NCBI GenBank assembly: GCA_020186115.1 | Contig: WSYJ01000008.1 | Location: 1 to 64,000, forward strand | Direction: 5' to 3' | From: Histomonas meleagridis | Lineage: Eukaryota > Parabasalia > Tritrichomonadida > Dientamoebidae | Length of the DNA: 64,000 nucleotides | Notes under the pieces: model-generated | Told to the model about the DNA's origin: nothing | The model's database searches: none | The model's input: only the letters and a program-made list of their open reading frames with translations | Part shown: positions 22,255 to 31,649 of the stretch, piece after piece | How positions within the stretch are numbered: the first letter of the stretch is position 1 | Layout: each line of letters opens with the position of its first letter | Position numbers and translations under genes: made by a program

Positions 22255-23085
22255 TTCCTGAATGAGAGTCTGGGTAGCATACCCAAAACATACCCACTTT
22301 TGGACGGTTATTCCCACAATTTTCGACTTTTTGAATTCGATGTAAAATAACCGTCTCATTTTTCCAAAATTTTGGATAAAAAAAATTTCGAAAAAATAAA
22401 GCTCAACAAAATAAAATAATTTTAACAATAGTAAGAACTATATCAATATAATTATTCATGAATAGTATAGAATTAAATAATAATGAGTATTCGTGGAAAA
22501 AAACGATTTTGAAAATAATCATAAAATATTTTAAAATAAATAGTATAATCGAATTCTCCATATGTTAAAACATATTACTGTATTCTTTTTTTGCCAAAAT
22601 ACAAAATGTATATTGTGTTATTAGCAAATGTTTTTGATGTCCATTATGCATTATTGAATTCATGTTCAAAAAGTGGGAATTGTGAAGAAATAATTTCATT
22701 CAATTTTAATTTCAATACTTTACATTTTTGCCACAATAAATTCTGAACAAATAAAAAATGACATTGTAAAACAAAAATACTTTAAATGAATAATCAATCA
22801 ATAAGAATAATTATATACATTAAGCATTGACAAACAATGAGCTACAAAATATATTCTTCAATAAGCATTAAATGACAATAATTTATGAAAAAACATTATT
22901 TACAATCATTGATAAATAATGAATTATAATGATTTGTTTTATTAAACAATAATAAACAAAGTATATTATTGATTTGTTTTTTTTAGACATCAATAAAATA
23001 TGAATAATAATGATTTACTCTATAAAGCAATAACAAACAATGAAGTTTAATGATTTGTTTTATTAATCATCAATAGACAATGAAT

Positions 23086-23264
23086 AATAATGATTATCAT
23101 TAATTAAACATTAATATACAATGATTTATAATGATCATCATTAATTAAACATTAATATACAATGATTTATAATGATCATCATTAATTAAACATTAATATA
23201 CAATGATTTATAATGATCATCATTAATTAAACATTAATATACAATGATTCAAATGATCATCATT
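23086..23264 (+). repeat. 41-bp tandem repeats, left arm
   Basis: Units of 41 bp (CATTAATATACAATGATT, then TATAATGATCATCATTAATTAAA) repeat about four times and end the left palindrome arm. The last unit has a shortened TTCAAATGATCATC variant that is mirrored in the right arm at 24098-24119, which fixes the axis. Confidence 0.8.
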
Positions 23265-23749
23265 GGCTTTTATAAATTTAACTTGCACCTTAATATTAAC
23301 TTTTTTGTATATAAGCAAATATTGTTATTATATTCATTTGCTTATAAATGTTCATTAAATAATAAATTATTGTTTTCTGAAGTATAGTGAGATTAAAAAA
23401 TGATTCATAGCTTTTTAGATGATCAATATTTCTTTGTTTACAACAAGTTGTTGTCTATTGATTCACATAAAAGATTTTTATATAAAAATCGATTATTGAT
23501 AAAATAATTAAAAATTTATTATATTATATATAATATTTTATAAATTATATCATAATTTATTGCATTTCGAATGTTAAGCATTTTGCTTTAACAAAATCTT
23601 CTAATTATTTCATTTATATATTTAATAAAAATTGATATATTAATTGATTGTTTTTTAAATGCTAGTTTTTAATTTCGATGACAATAAATTTGTGCTTAAT
23701 GTCTAACATTTTACTTAAAAACTCTCATGTTGCCTAATTGAAATTATAA

Positions 23750-23930
23750 ATCATTGTTTATTAATGTTTAATGTAAGAAATGATTATAAAACTTTGTTTA
23801 TTAATGTTTAATGTAAGAAATGATTATAAAACTTTGTTTATTAATGTTTAATGTAAGGGGTGATTATAGAACTTTGTTTATTAATGTTTAATGTAAGAAA
23901 TGATTATTATTCATTGTATATTAATGTTTA
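23750..23930 (+). repeat. 40-bp tandem repeats in the palindrome loop
   Basis: About four units of 40 bp containing TTTGTTTATTAATGTTTAAT and GTAAGAAATGATTATAAAAC. They lie in the single-copy loop of the palindrome just before the 41-bp array and share the TTAATGTTTAAT core with it, so the two repeats are related. Confidence 0.75.
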
Positions 23931-24290
23931 ATTAATGATGATCATTATAAATCATTGTATATTAATGTTTAATTAATGATGATCATTATAAATCATTGTA
24001 TATTAATGTTTAATTAATGATGATCATTATAAATCATTGTATATTAATGTTTAATTAATGATGATCATTATAAATCATTGTATATTAATGTTTAATTAAT
24101 GATGATCATTTGAATCATTGTATATTAATGTTTAATTAATGATGATCATTATAAATCATTGTATATTAATGTTTAATTAATGATGATCATTATAAATCAT
24201 TGTATATTAATGTTTAATTAATGATGATCATTATAAATCATTGTATATTAATGTTTAATTAATGATAATCATTATTATTCATTGTCTATT
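23925..24290 (+). repeat. 41-bp tandem repeats, right arm (expanded)
   Basis: About nine units, exact reverse complements of the left-arm units (TTTAATTAATGATGATCATT, then ATAAATCATTGTATATTAATG). The portion from 24098 rightwards pairs with the left arm. The units before it are extra copies in the loop, so this side expanded after the palindrome formed. Confidence 0.8.
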
Positions 24291-25433
24291 GATGATTAAT
24301 AAAACAAATCATTAAACTTCATTGTTTGTTATTGCTTTATAGAGTAAATCATTATTATTCATATTTTATTGATGTCTAAAAAAACAAATCATTAATATTC
24401 TTTGTTTATTATTGTTTAATAAAACAAATCATTATAATTCATTATTTATCAATGATTGTAAATAATGTTTTTCATAAATTATTGTCATTTAATGCTTATT
24501 GAAGAATATATTTTTGTAGCTCATTGTTTGTCAATGCTTAATGTATATAATTATTCTTATTTATTGATTATTCATTTTATTTATTTTTGTTTTACAATGT
24601 CATTTTTTATTTGTTCAGAATTTATTGTGGCAAAAATGTAAAGTATTGAAATTAAAATTGAATGAAATTATTTCTTCACAATTCCCACTTTTTGAACATG
24701 AATTCAATAATGCATAATGGACATCAAAAACATTTGCTAATAACACAATATACATTTTGTATTTTGGCAAAAAAAAGAATACAGTAATATGTTTTAACAT
24801 ATGGAGAATTCGATTATACTATTTATTTTAAAATATTTTATGATTATTTTCAAAATCGTTTTTTTCCACGAATACTCATTATTATTTAATTCTATACTAT
24901 TCATGAATAATTATATTGATATAGTTCTTACTATTGTTAAAATTATTTTATTTTGTTGAGCTTTATTTTTTCGAAATTTTTTTTATCCAAAATTTTGGAA
25001 AAATGAGACGGTTATTTTACATCGAATTCAAAAAGTCGAAAATTGTGGGAATAACCGTCCAAAAGTGGGTATGTTTTGGGTATGCTACCCAGACTCCCTT
25101 TTGAATAAAGCTTTTTGGTTTTTCGTCGAATATCATTAAAGTTAGTGATTTTGGCGCCAAATATGAAAAAATCAATAAAAAAAATGAGAGAAAATAAAAT
25201 TTATAATATTTTTAATAATTAATGCAAATTTAAGGTTATCATTATTTAAATCTTTCGCAACAATTGGATGTAAATATGAAAAAATTACTACAAAAAATTC
25301 AAAAATCAGAGAAATCATTTATATTAATAAATATAGCTCAACAAATGAAAATTTCAGATTTTCATATGTAAAAAGCCAAAAATAGAATTTTTTTAATGAA
25401 AAAAATTTTTTTTAAATTCAACAATTTCATGAT

Positions 25434-25623
25434 AATCGCTGCTTTGACGCAAAATTGTGAATCTCCTGTAGCTAATTACTGTCGCACTTCGAGTTCCTAA
25501 AAACAAAATTTTTTGAAATTATTAGAAATAATTTCAAAATTTTTTTTTCGAGAATCGCTGCTTTGACGCAAAATTGTGAATCTCCTGTAGCTAATTACTG
25601 TCGCACTTCGAGTTCCTAAAAAC
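25434..25623 (+). repeat. 71-bp direct repeat, two copies, 119-bp period
   Basis: 25434-25504 and 25553-25623 are near-identical direct copies (AATCGCTGCTTTGACGCAAA ... TCGAGTTCCTAAAAAC). They are more GC-rich than the surroundings and lie between the palindrome and the right 38-bp terminal repeat. Possibly transposase-binding subterminal repeats; function unproven. Confidence 0.75.
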
Positions 25624-26065
25624 GACATTTTTCGAAATTATTGGAAATTATCAAACATGAACGTTCTCGATCTCAAACTGAGATTTGTGATTCGAGCCCC
25701 AACTAACTGTTTTCGAGTTTCGAAAACAAGAAGAACGTCATGACAAAAATAAAATGTCTCAAATTTCTTTGTTGTAAATTTTACAACAAAGACTCTCAAT
25801 TTTCGTATCGTTTGTACGAATAAAAGGTAAAAATGGGTATATATAATTGTTGTAAATAGAAATAATATAAAAAAATTTGAAAAATCAGGTTTAAATTCAT
25901 TATATGATATACATAATAATATAAATATAAAAATAAATAACCCATTAAAAAACACTTTTAAAGGAATATTTATATTAATGTATAATTCAAATATTAACGA
26001 TATTACTATAGTTGATGGGGAAGATTATAGAATTTAATTTTTAAATTTATTTTTATTCAATGATT

Positions 26066-26640
26066 TCATCTACCACCACTGTTGATGACCTGCTCTATGG
26101 AAGCGTTTATTATTTCGATTTGTGGTCTTCCCTCTGAACGCATTGCTCTGACCTCCAACAACGCATCTTCGAAGTATATACCTATCGGTGAAATGAACTC
26201 AATATTTTTGATGATATTACTATTCGTTAATTCATTTCCAAATAATTCAATTTGCACGGTTCCTGCAGATGAGATCCCCCCATAAAGTTCTTTTATTCTG
26301 CAAAGGGTAATCCAATGAAAAAGTTGTTATTGTCTTTTCCATGATAAATTTTTTTCTGTGTATTGACACCACTACTATTATATTCATTTAAATAGTAATA
26401 TGGTTGAACGGAGGTCTTTATATCATTATTTATACTTGATAACAAACTTCCGTTTAAGTTAAGTGCATCTAACATCATGGTTATGTTCCTTGGATCATCG
26501 ATAGTATCATATGATTCTCTTGGCTATATCTTACCATCAATATTAAAACTATAACTAATTTGTGGATTGATGAAACATGTTCTACGATATTGAGAAGTTC
26601 TAAACACTGTAAACAACGTATAGCAATGACGTAATTCGGG
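26066..26640 (-). pseudogene. possible Maverick/Polinton capsid-like relic
   Basis: Minus-strand pieces in two frames form one coherent protein: SYDTIDDPRNITMMLDALNL, then PYYYLNEYN and NNNFFIGLPFAE, then after a frameshift near 26280 GTVQIELFGNELTN, PIGIYFEDALLEVR and GRPQIEIINASIEQV. There is an in-frame stop near 26525. The style (beta-rich, conserved Gly/Pro/Asn) is that of a jelly-roll virion protein such as those of Maverick elements, which are abundant in trichomonads. The identification is by impression, not alignment. An unrelated phage-like tail or surface protein remains possible. Confidence 0.35.
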
Positions 26641-26664
26641 TAGTGTGCTAACTGTACCTCATTT

Positions 26665-26715
26665 GTACCCACTTTTAGGCGGTTATTCCCACAATTATCC
26701 ACTTTTGAATGGTTT
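26665..26715 (+). repeat. solo fragment of the palindrome end sequence
   Basis: ACCCACTTTTAGGCGGTTAT and the following CCCACAATTATCCACTTTT closely match the outer end of the 22266-25096 palindrome (ACCCACTTTTGGACGGTTAT ... CCCACAATTTTCGACTTTTT) in left-arm orientation. This is an isolated terminal fragment, showing the element family is repetitive. It sits at the junction of the capsid-like relic and the ankyrin gene. Confidence 0.6.
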
Positions 26716-26762
26716 GCTTGGAAATTAAATGATTTTTTGGGGTTTCGGTACACAACACTCAG

Positions 26763-28059
26763 ATGAAAAACCACATGCCTAATGATGGGATTACCATAAG
26801 CACAGGAGATAAAAAGTTGGAAAATTTATCAACCGGCTTGAAATTCCTAATTAAAATTGAGAAAAATATATTCGGTTTAACTGAAGAAAACTTAGAGACG
26901 TCAGTTAAAAAAGTATTGGGAATTTTTGATTCAAATTTTCCATATACATTTAATACTATTATAAGTAACATCGTTTATAATGCATTTTCATCACAAAAAC
27001 ATGAATTTGATATTTCCATAAATTTTTTTATAGACACTTCAAACGAAAGAAGAAGAAATTAATCAAAATATTGTAAAACTAATCTCAATTCATATCAAAC
27101 GTATATTTAAAATTAACACACAAGAATCATATTATTTAATCGAGAAACTAATTGAACAAAATTTAATTGATAAAAATATCACCAAAAATATTAAATCGAA
27201 ATATTTTTCGCATTATAAAACAGAAATAAAAAATCAAAACCAGATGGCATTTAAATCTAATAGAAATGATCCAATGGAAAAATACTTTTTTGATTATTAT
27301 GAAGAACTATCAAAGGATGATTGGGAGCTTCATAAGCAATTGGTTAAAGAAGGACATAATCCAAATGAAATTGCGAAAATCATTCGAAATGATGAAATAG
27401 AAAAACTTCAAGAAATATCATCACAAACAAAATTCGATTTTAACCAAACAATCGAACCATCACTTTATGAAAGATGTTCATTCATTAATAAAGAAAATGT
27501 TTCATTAATTGATTATACAGCATTTTTTTCTTCAGTAAAATGTTTTAAATATTTACTTATGAATGGTGCAAAAGTAAATGACGCAGGTAAATATGCAATT
27601 GCAGGTGGAAATGAAGAAATCATTCATTTGTGTGAACAATATCATTCATCATTTGAAGGTGCATATGAAACAGCAATTGAATTTCATCAAAATGATATCT
27701 TTAAATATCTTTATGAAAATAAATTAGAAAAAATACAATCAATATCGAAAATGTCTGAGGATAAAACGAAAGGTTTGGTAAGTTTTTGTATTAAAAAAGA
27801 TAATTATGAAATTTTAACATTTTTAGTAGAAAAAGGAATTAATATTAATGCTGATAATATAAATGAATCAGCAAGAAATGGAAATTTATTTCTCTTGAAA
27901 TATTTCCTTCTAAATAATCAAGTTCCAAAAAACATTTTGCCATTTGCTTCAGAATCAGGAAATATTGAACTTGTGAAATATGTTTTAGATAAAGAAGGAA
28001 TTGATGTTAATGCAAAAAATATTCATTTCAATCATTTAATATATGTTTTAATAATTTAG
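26763..28059 (+). pseudogene. DUF3447-type ankyrin gene with one frameshift
   Basis: The N-terminal helical part (GLKFLIKIEKNIFGLTEEN ... FPYTFNTIISNIVYN) runs to about 27030. At the T7 run near 27021-27027 the frame shifts, and the continuation (INQNIVKLIS ... YYLIEKLIEQNLIDKN) joins the long frame from 27244 (DWELHKQLVKEGHNPNEIAKIIRNDEIEKLQEISSQ, EPSLYERCSFIN, then ankyrin repeats). The ORF ends in the first 80-nt spacer after DVNAKNIH. The rest of the array is at 28101-28382. A single homopolymer shift could be a sequencing error, in which case the gene may be intact. Confidence 0.7.
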
Positions 28060-28100
28060 AATATGTTTTAATAATTTGAAATATGTTTTAATAATTTGAA

Positions 28101-28382
28101 ACAGCACTTCATATAGCAGTTAGAAATAATAATATAGAAATAGTAAAATTACTTTTAGATAAAGGAATTGATGTTAATGCAAAAAATATTCATTTGAATA
28201 ATTTATTATATGTTTTAATAATTTGGAATATGTTTTAACAATATTTAACTGCAATTCAAATTGCACAACAAAAAGGTTACACAGAAATAGTAAATTTACT
28301 ACGAGAAAAAAGTACAAAAGAAAATTCATTGTCTTTTATAATAAACATCAAATCTTCACTATCAATAAGAAATGGAAATTAA
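28101..28382 (+). repeat. two single-ankyrin modules ending in a stop (array D)
   Basis: The module at 28101-28187 (TALHIAVRNNNIEIVKLL) is 29 codons, one fewer than the usual 30. The terminal module at 28248-28382 (TAIQIAQQKGYTEIVNLLRE ... SLSIRNGN-stop) ends in TAA. Spacers are 80 nt (28021-28100, built of three about-20-bp AATATGTTTTAATAATTTGA units) and 60 nt (28188-28247). Same architecture as arrays A-C, but with unrelated spacer sequence. Confidence 0.7.
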
Positions 28383-28526
28383 GCATATATTGCTGTTAGA
28401 ATTTACTAAAATAAAGATGAATTTTTTGATGATAATTTCAATGAATTTTGATTTACAACTATCTCTGTAAGGTTATATTCCACAAGAGATTATATTGATA
28501 AACCACAGAAAAAATAAACCAAGATT

Positions 28527-28583
28527 GTAGGTATATAATGCGGTCGGGACGAGCCCAAGGCAGGTACCACATTATATACCTAC
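28527..28583. other. 57-nt GC-rich hairpin
   Basis: GTAGGTATATAATGCGG (28527-28543) pairs with CCACATTATATACCTAC (28567-28583) with a single mismatch. The loop is GC-rich (CGGGACGAGCCC). It is conspicuous in AT-rich DNA and lies downstream of an ankyrin gene. It could be a structured RNA or a small transposon relic. Confidence 0.4.
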
Positions 28584-28599
28584 CTAGATTGTACCTCAC

Positions 28600-29128
28600 T
28601 GGAGCCAAAGGAGCAATGCAAAGGAAAAGCAATTCAAGAAGAAATGGACAGAAAAATGAATGTTCACCCATGGCGTTTATTAGAAGGATTATATCGTTTA
28701 ATTCAAACAAGTAATAAAATAAGAGATCGAATTACGACTCAAATTAATGCAATAAATGAAGAAAATGTACAGTAAATGACCAAAAAGAACAAATCGATTT
28801 AATGAGATCTTTAATTCTTAAACGAGAAATCTGAGTACAATGAAGCCAAAAAAAAGTTGACAATATTAGATTAAGTACATCAGCAATAAATAACACAAAG
28901 AACATTCTTAAAGATTCACATTACGTTGGTGGATTTGCTCTAAACTTGCCAAGGAAAACGCCGCCGCTGCTATTCGCTAAGTCTATGAGAGCGCTTAAAA
29001 TTATTTTACCAAAAACTTTTCTTTGGTGCAGAAGAAAATCAGACCATTGGGATGGAATCCGAAAAGAGCATAAATAAAACCATTTTTGCTCACTGTTTCA
29101 CAATGATAAAATAATATTTGTTGAATAA
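28600..29128 (+). pseudogene. coding relics of unknown origin
   Basis: Short coherent segments on the plus strand, for example EEMDRKMNVHPWRLLEGLYR and later LSTSAINNTKNILKDSHYVG, then GFALNLPRKTP, in different frames with stops between. These look like the remains of a gene rather than chance frames. I do not recognise it. They may belong to the same mobile element as the capsid-like relic at 26066-26640. Confidence 0.3.
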
Positions 29129-30424
29129 ATAGAAACATCTAAATTTTGCTATGGTCGCTCCCCATTAACATATGAAGTGTTTAACACGCAAATAATCATA
29201 AAATTACCATTTAATATTCAAACGTTAAAAGAAACAATTTATTATCTCTATACGAAACATATTTATCCACCATATATATTATTTCGATTATCATTTTCAT
29301 TAGCGTTAAGTTTACTTGAATTTAATCCACGACTTTCATGTGGTTTTTTATTTGAAGGATTATATATCTTAAATCAATATATCCCTGAGATATGTCAAGG
29401 CGAATTTTGTCGAAGTTCATTTTTATTATTTGCGGAGACATTAGAGAAGATTGATTGTTATTATTATTCATCATTATTATTTGATATTTATTTTATTAGT
29501 AATCCAGATGACATAAAATTTAGTAATTCGATTGCACAAATATGTCAACGACATCGTGACATGACACGCGCAGTATTTCATTATACGCAATCGATGAAAT
29601 CATTTGTATATAATGATAAATATGATGAAGCATTATATATTTCACATTTGATTACAAACATTTATGATGAATATTCATTGTTCTTAAGTTCAATTAGTTT
29701 ATTATCATTTTTATTACAACGTTCATATAAAATACCAATTTCAAGAAAGATCGAAATGAATAATGATAATAAATTACAAAATAGAACTTTGCCTGTAATT
29801 AAGAATGATATTAAAGTTTGTAATTTTGAACCTCAATCTTCATCGATTAATACAATGTTAACAGCAATTTATTTAGTCGATTTATTTATTAAGAAACATT
29901 ACTTTAAATTAGCAAATTCTTTATTAAAGAACTTAAAATTATCGACAAATAATTTAACATTTATTAAAATCATTGAATATTCAATATCGAAACGTTATTA
30001 TTATAAAAATAAAATTAATAAATTTTTCATGTCATTACCATTAATCGAAATTAAACAAAGAAAAAATATAATAAATTCGAAAGTGTCAATGTTAACAGCT
30101 TCAAATTTTGATACTTCAATTGCTACAATTAAATTATTAATTAATATCTTTAATTCATATGAAGCATTTCGACATTCGTTATATTTCTCGGAATATTTAA
30201 TACAATGCATTTCCAAAATCCATTTAAAAGATATTGGGTATGCATTGTTATATCGAAGTAAGTCATTAGAAATTGGATACAATCGAATTTACTCAATAAC
30301 ATTTCCATTTTCATGGCATATTAAAAGTATTCCATTTATGAATTTTATACCGAATTCTAAGAACAAAATTAAATTTCAATTATCTATTGCAATAAAAATT
30401 AATAAATCTCATTACGATATTTGA
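29129..30424 (+). CDS. 5'-truncated hypothetical helical protein
   Basis: About 431 open codons from 29129 with no ATG at the beginning; the first plausible initiator would be a GTG at 29177, which eukaryotes do not normally use. The protein is built of Tyr/Phe/Leu-rich helix pairs resembling TPR/SEL1-like repeats (FLFEGLYILNQYIPEICQGE; AETLEKIDCYYYSSLLFDIY; ALYISHLITNIYDEYSLFLS) and ends KINKSHYDI. I do not recognise the family. The missing start suggests either an unseen 5' exon or a gene truncated by the decayed region to its left. Codon use matches the neighbouring intact genes. Confidence 0.5.
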   Translation: METSKFCYGRSPLTYEVFNTQIIIKLPFNIQTLKETIYYLYTKHIYPPYILFRLSFSLALSLLEFNPRLSCGFLFEGLYILNQYIPEICQGEFCRSSFLLFAETLEKIDCYYYSSLLFDIYFISNPDDIKFSNSIAQICQRHRDMTRAVFHYTQSMKSFVYNDKYDEALYISHLITNIYDEYSLFLSSISLLSFLLQRSYKIPISRKIEMNNDNKLQNRTLPVIKNDIKVCNFEPQSSSINTMLTAIYLVDLFIKKHYFKLANSLLKNLKLSTNNLTFIKIIEYSISKRYYYKNKINKFFMSLPLIEIKQRKNIINSKVSMLTASNFDTSIATIKLLINIFNSYEAFRHSLYFSEYLIQCISKIHLKDIGYALLYRSKSLEIGYNRIYSITFPFSWHIKSIPFMNFIPNSKNKIKFQLSIAIKINKSHYDI

Positions 30425-30922
30425 ATTGGGTCGTGTAAAAATATATTATGATATTTCCACCTAATAAGAAAATAATTTCAATACATATCTGGTCGGACAA
30501 TACTGTTAACGTACGATAACAGAAATATGTTATCAAATATTTGATCACTTATTTGGTTGATTGAGTTTTTGATTGCCATGTGTCACTTTTAACCGCCGAC
30601 TTTTTCTGTGGTTTATTTTTTACAACATTGAATTTGAAGTATTCAAAATTGATTAAGGATATTTTTCAAATGTCATTAGTTGAAGTAATAATCATAATGT
30701 TGATTGAGAAATAGATTTATATTATTTAAAAATAATATATATTCGAATTAGATTGATCTCAATATTTGAAATTAATAATTTAAATTGATAATGATTTATT
30801 TATTAATGATTTATTTATTAATGATTTATTTATTAATGATATATTTATTAATGATATATTAATTTAATTTTAAAAAAAAAAGAATATAAAATTTAATTAA
30901 TTTATATTTTTATTTAATATTT
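30425..30922. other. intergenic with 15-bp tandem repeat
   Basis: Convergent gene ends. At about 30790-30870 the 15-bp unit TAATGATTTATTTAT (later TAATGATATATTTAT) repeats about five times. A GTCACTTTTA motif at 30584 is related to the dispersed AAAAAGTGAC element. No gene seen. Confidence 0.5.
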
Positions 30923-31564
30923 TTATTGTTGTTCTTTTGTTTCTTTAGGTTCTTCCTTAGTTTCTTCTTTAGGTTCTTCTTTTTTCTCTGTATTTTCTGA
31001 TTTAATTGCAGGTTTTTCTTCATTTTTACTACCAATAGCTTCAATACCACGTCTTAAAGACCATTCATTTTCAAATGCATCAATTTCATCTTCACCAACA
31101 TTATGCCATGTTTCTTTAGTTGTTTTCTTACCTTCTTTATCTACAACTTCATCTACTTGAACCCAACGATTACCAATTCTTTTAATTTTAGAAATATAAG
31201 TCTTTTCTCCATCATTAGTTTGTTCACGAATTTCTTCGAATTTTTCATTACCATTAAAGTATCTTTGTGATGAATAAGTTCTATAATAATTTTGTGGAAT
31301 ATAATTTTCATTCTTTTTAACAATCTTTTGTTGTGTTTGTTCTTTAGGTTTTTCTTCTTTTTGTTCCTTTTGTTCTTTCTCTTCTTTAGGTTTATCTTGT
31401 TCAATCATATTATTAAATTCTTCATCAAATGCATCAGCAAATAAAGAATTTAAACGATGTTCAAGATTATTAAAGTATCTATTCATGGCATTAAATGGAT
31501 GATAAATTCTTATTGGTCTATATTCGAATGGATCATAAAATGGATCAGTAAAATAACCAAACAT
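30923..31564 (-). CDS. myeloid leukemia factor (MLF)-like protein
   Basis: 213 residues, start MFGYFTDPFYDPFEY. The core at about 85-165 (YYRTYSSQRYFNGNEKFEEI, then DGEKTYISKIKRIGNRWVQV, KKTTKETWHNVGEDEIDAFE and NEW) follows the MLF1-family pattern: a serine pair, then DG, a basic stretch with RIG.R, a repeated E/D.EG turn, and a final F..EW. The N-terminal F.DPF segment also fits. Lys/Glu low-complexity linkers lie at about 58-80 and 180-213. MLF proteins in other protists associate with stress or vesicular structures and with protein quality control; the role here is unknown. Length is normal for the family. Confidence 0.6.
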   Translation of the reverse strand: MFGYFTDPFYDPFEYRPIRIYHPFNAMNRYFNNLEHRLNSLFADAFDEEFNNMIEQDKPKEEKEQKEQKEEKPKEQTQQKIVKKNENYIPQNYYRTYSSQRYFNGNEKFEEIREQTNDGEKTYISKIKRIGNRWVQVDEVVDKEGKKTTKETWHNVGEDEIDAFENEWSLRRGIEAIGSKNEEKPAIKSENTEKKEEPKEETKEEPKETKEQQ

Positions 31565-31649
31565 AATTAAAAAATGAAATTAAAGCTTAAATGTTCATTT
31601 ATAATAACATATTTCAAATTATTAAAATAAATCCAAAATTATTCAAATG

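Larger units (their letters stand above)
22266..25096. mobile_element. 2.8-kb near-perfect palindrome (foldback element)
   Basis: 22266-23264 and 24098-25096 are inverted copies of about 1.0 kb each. Anchors at both ends of the arms and in the middle share the same axis (position sums near 47362), with only scattered substitutions and one-base homopolymer differences. The outer ends read GAGTCTGGGTAGCATACCC... and the mirror image. The 833-bp loop holds unique sequence and tandem repeats. There is no coding capacity: the only 61-codon frame is mirrored in both arms. It resembles a non-autonomous foldback/long-TIR transposon. The left end lies 11 bases from the transposase ATG. Confidence 0.85.
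20034..25843. mobile_element. composite DNA transposon with 38-bp terminal inverted repeats
   Basis: 20034-20071 (TATATACCCATTTTTACC...) and 25806-25843 are a perfect 38-bp inverted pair. Each ends in TA-rich sequence as expected for TA-targeting pogo/mariner-type elements. Inside lie a pogo-type transposase pseudogene (21099-22254) and, abutting its start, a 2.8-kb palindromic element (22266-25096). The simplest reading is an autonomous pogo-type element later interrupted by the palindromic element. The boundary assignment is inference, because target duplications inside TA-rich DNA cannot be distinguished. Confidence 0.55.

Noticed and set aside
24615-24800. 61-codon frame in the palindrome and its mirror image
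   Set aside because: It is duplicated only because the palindrome arms are identical. Composition is random AT-rich and there is no domain.
28459-28710. 83-codon minus-strand frame across the hairpin
   Set aside because: It includes both arms of the hairpin and the complementary strand of plus-strand coding relics; no protein character.
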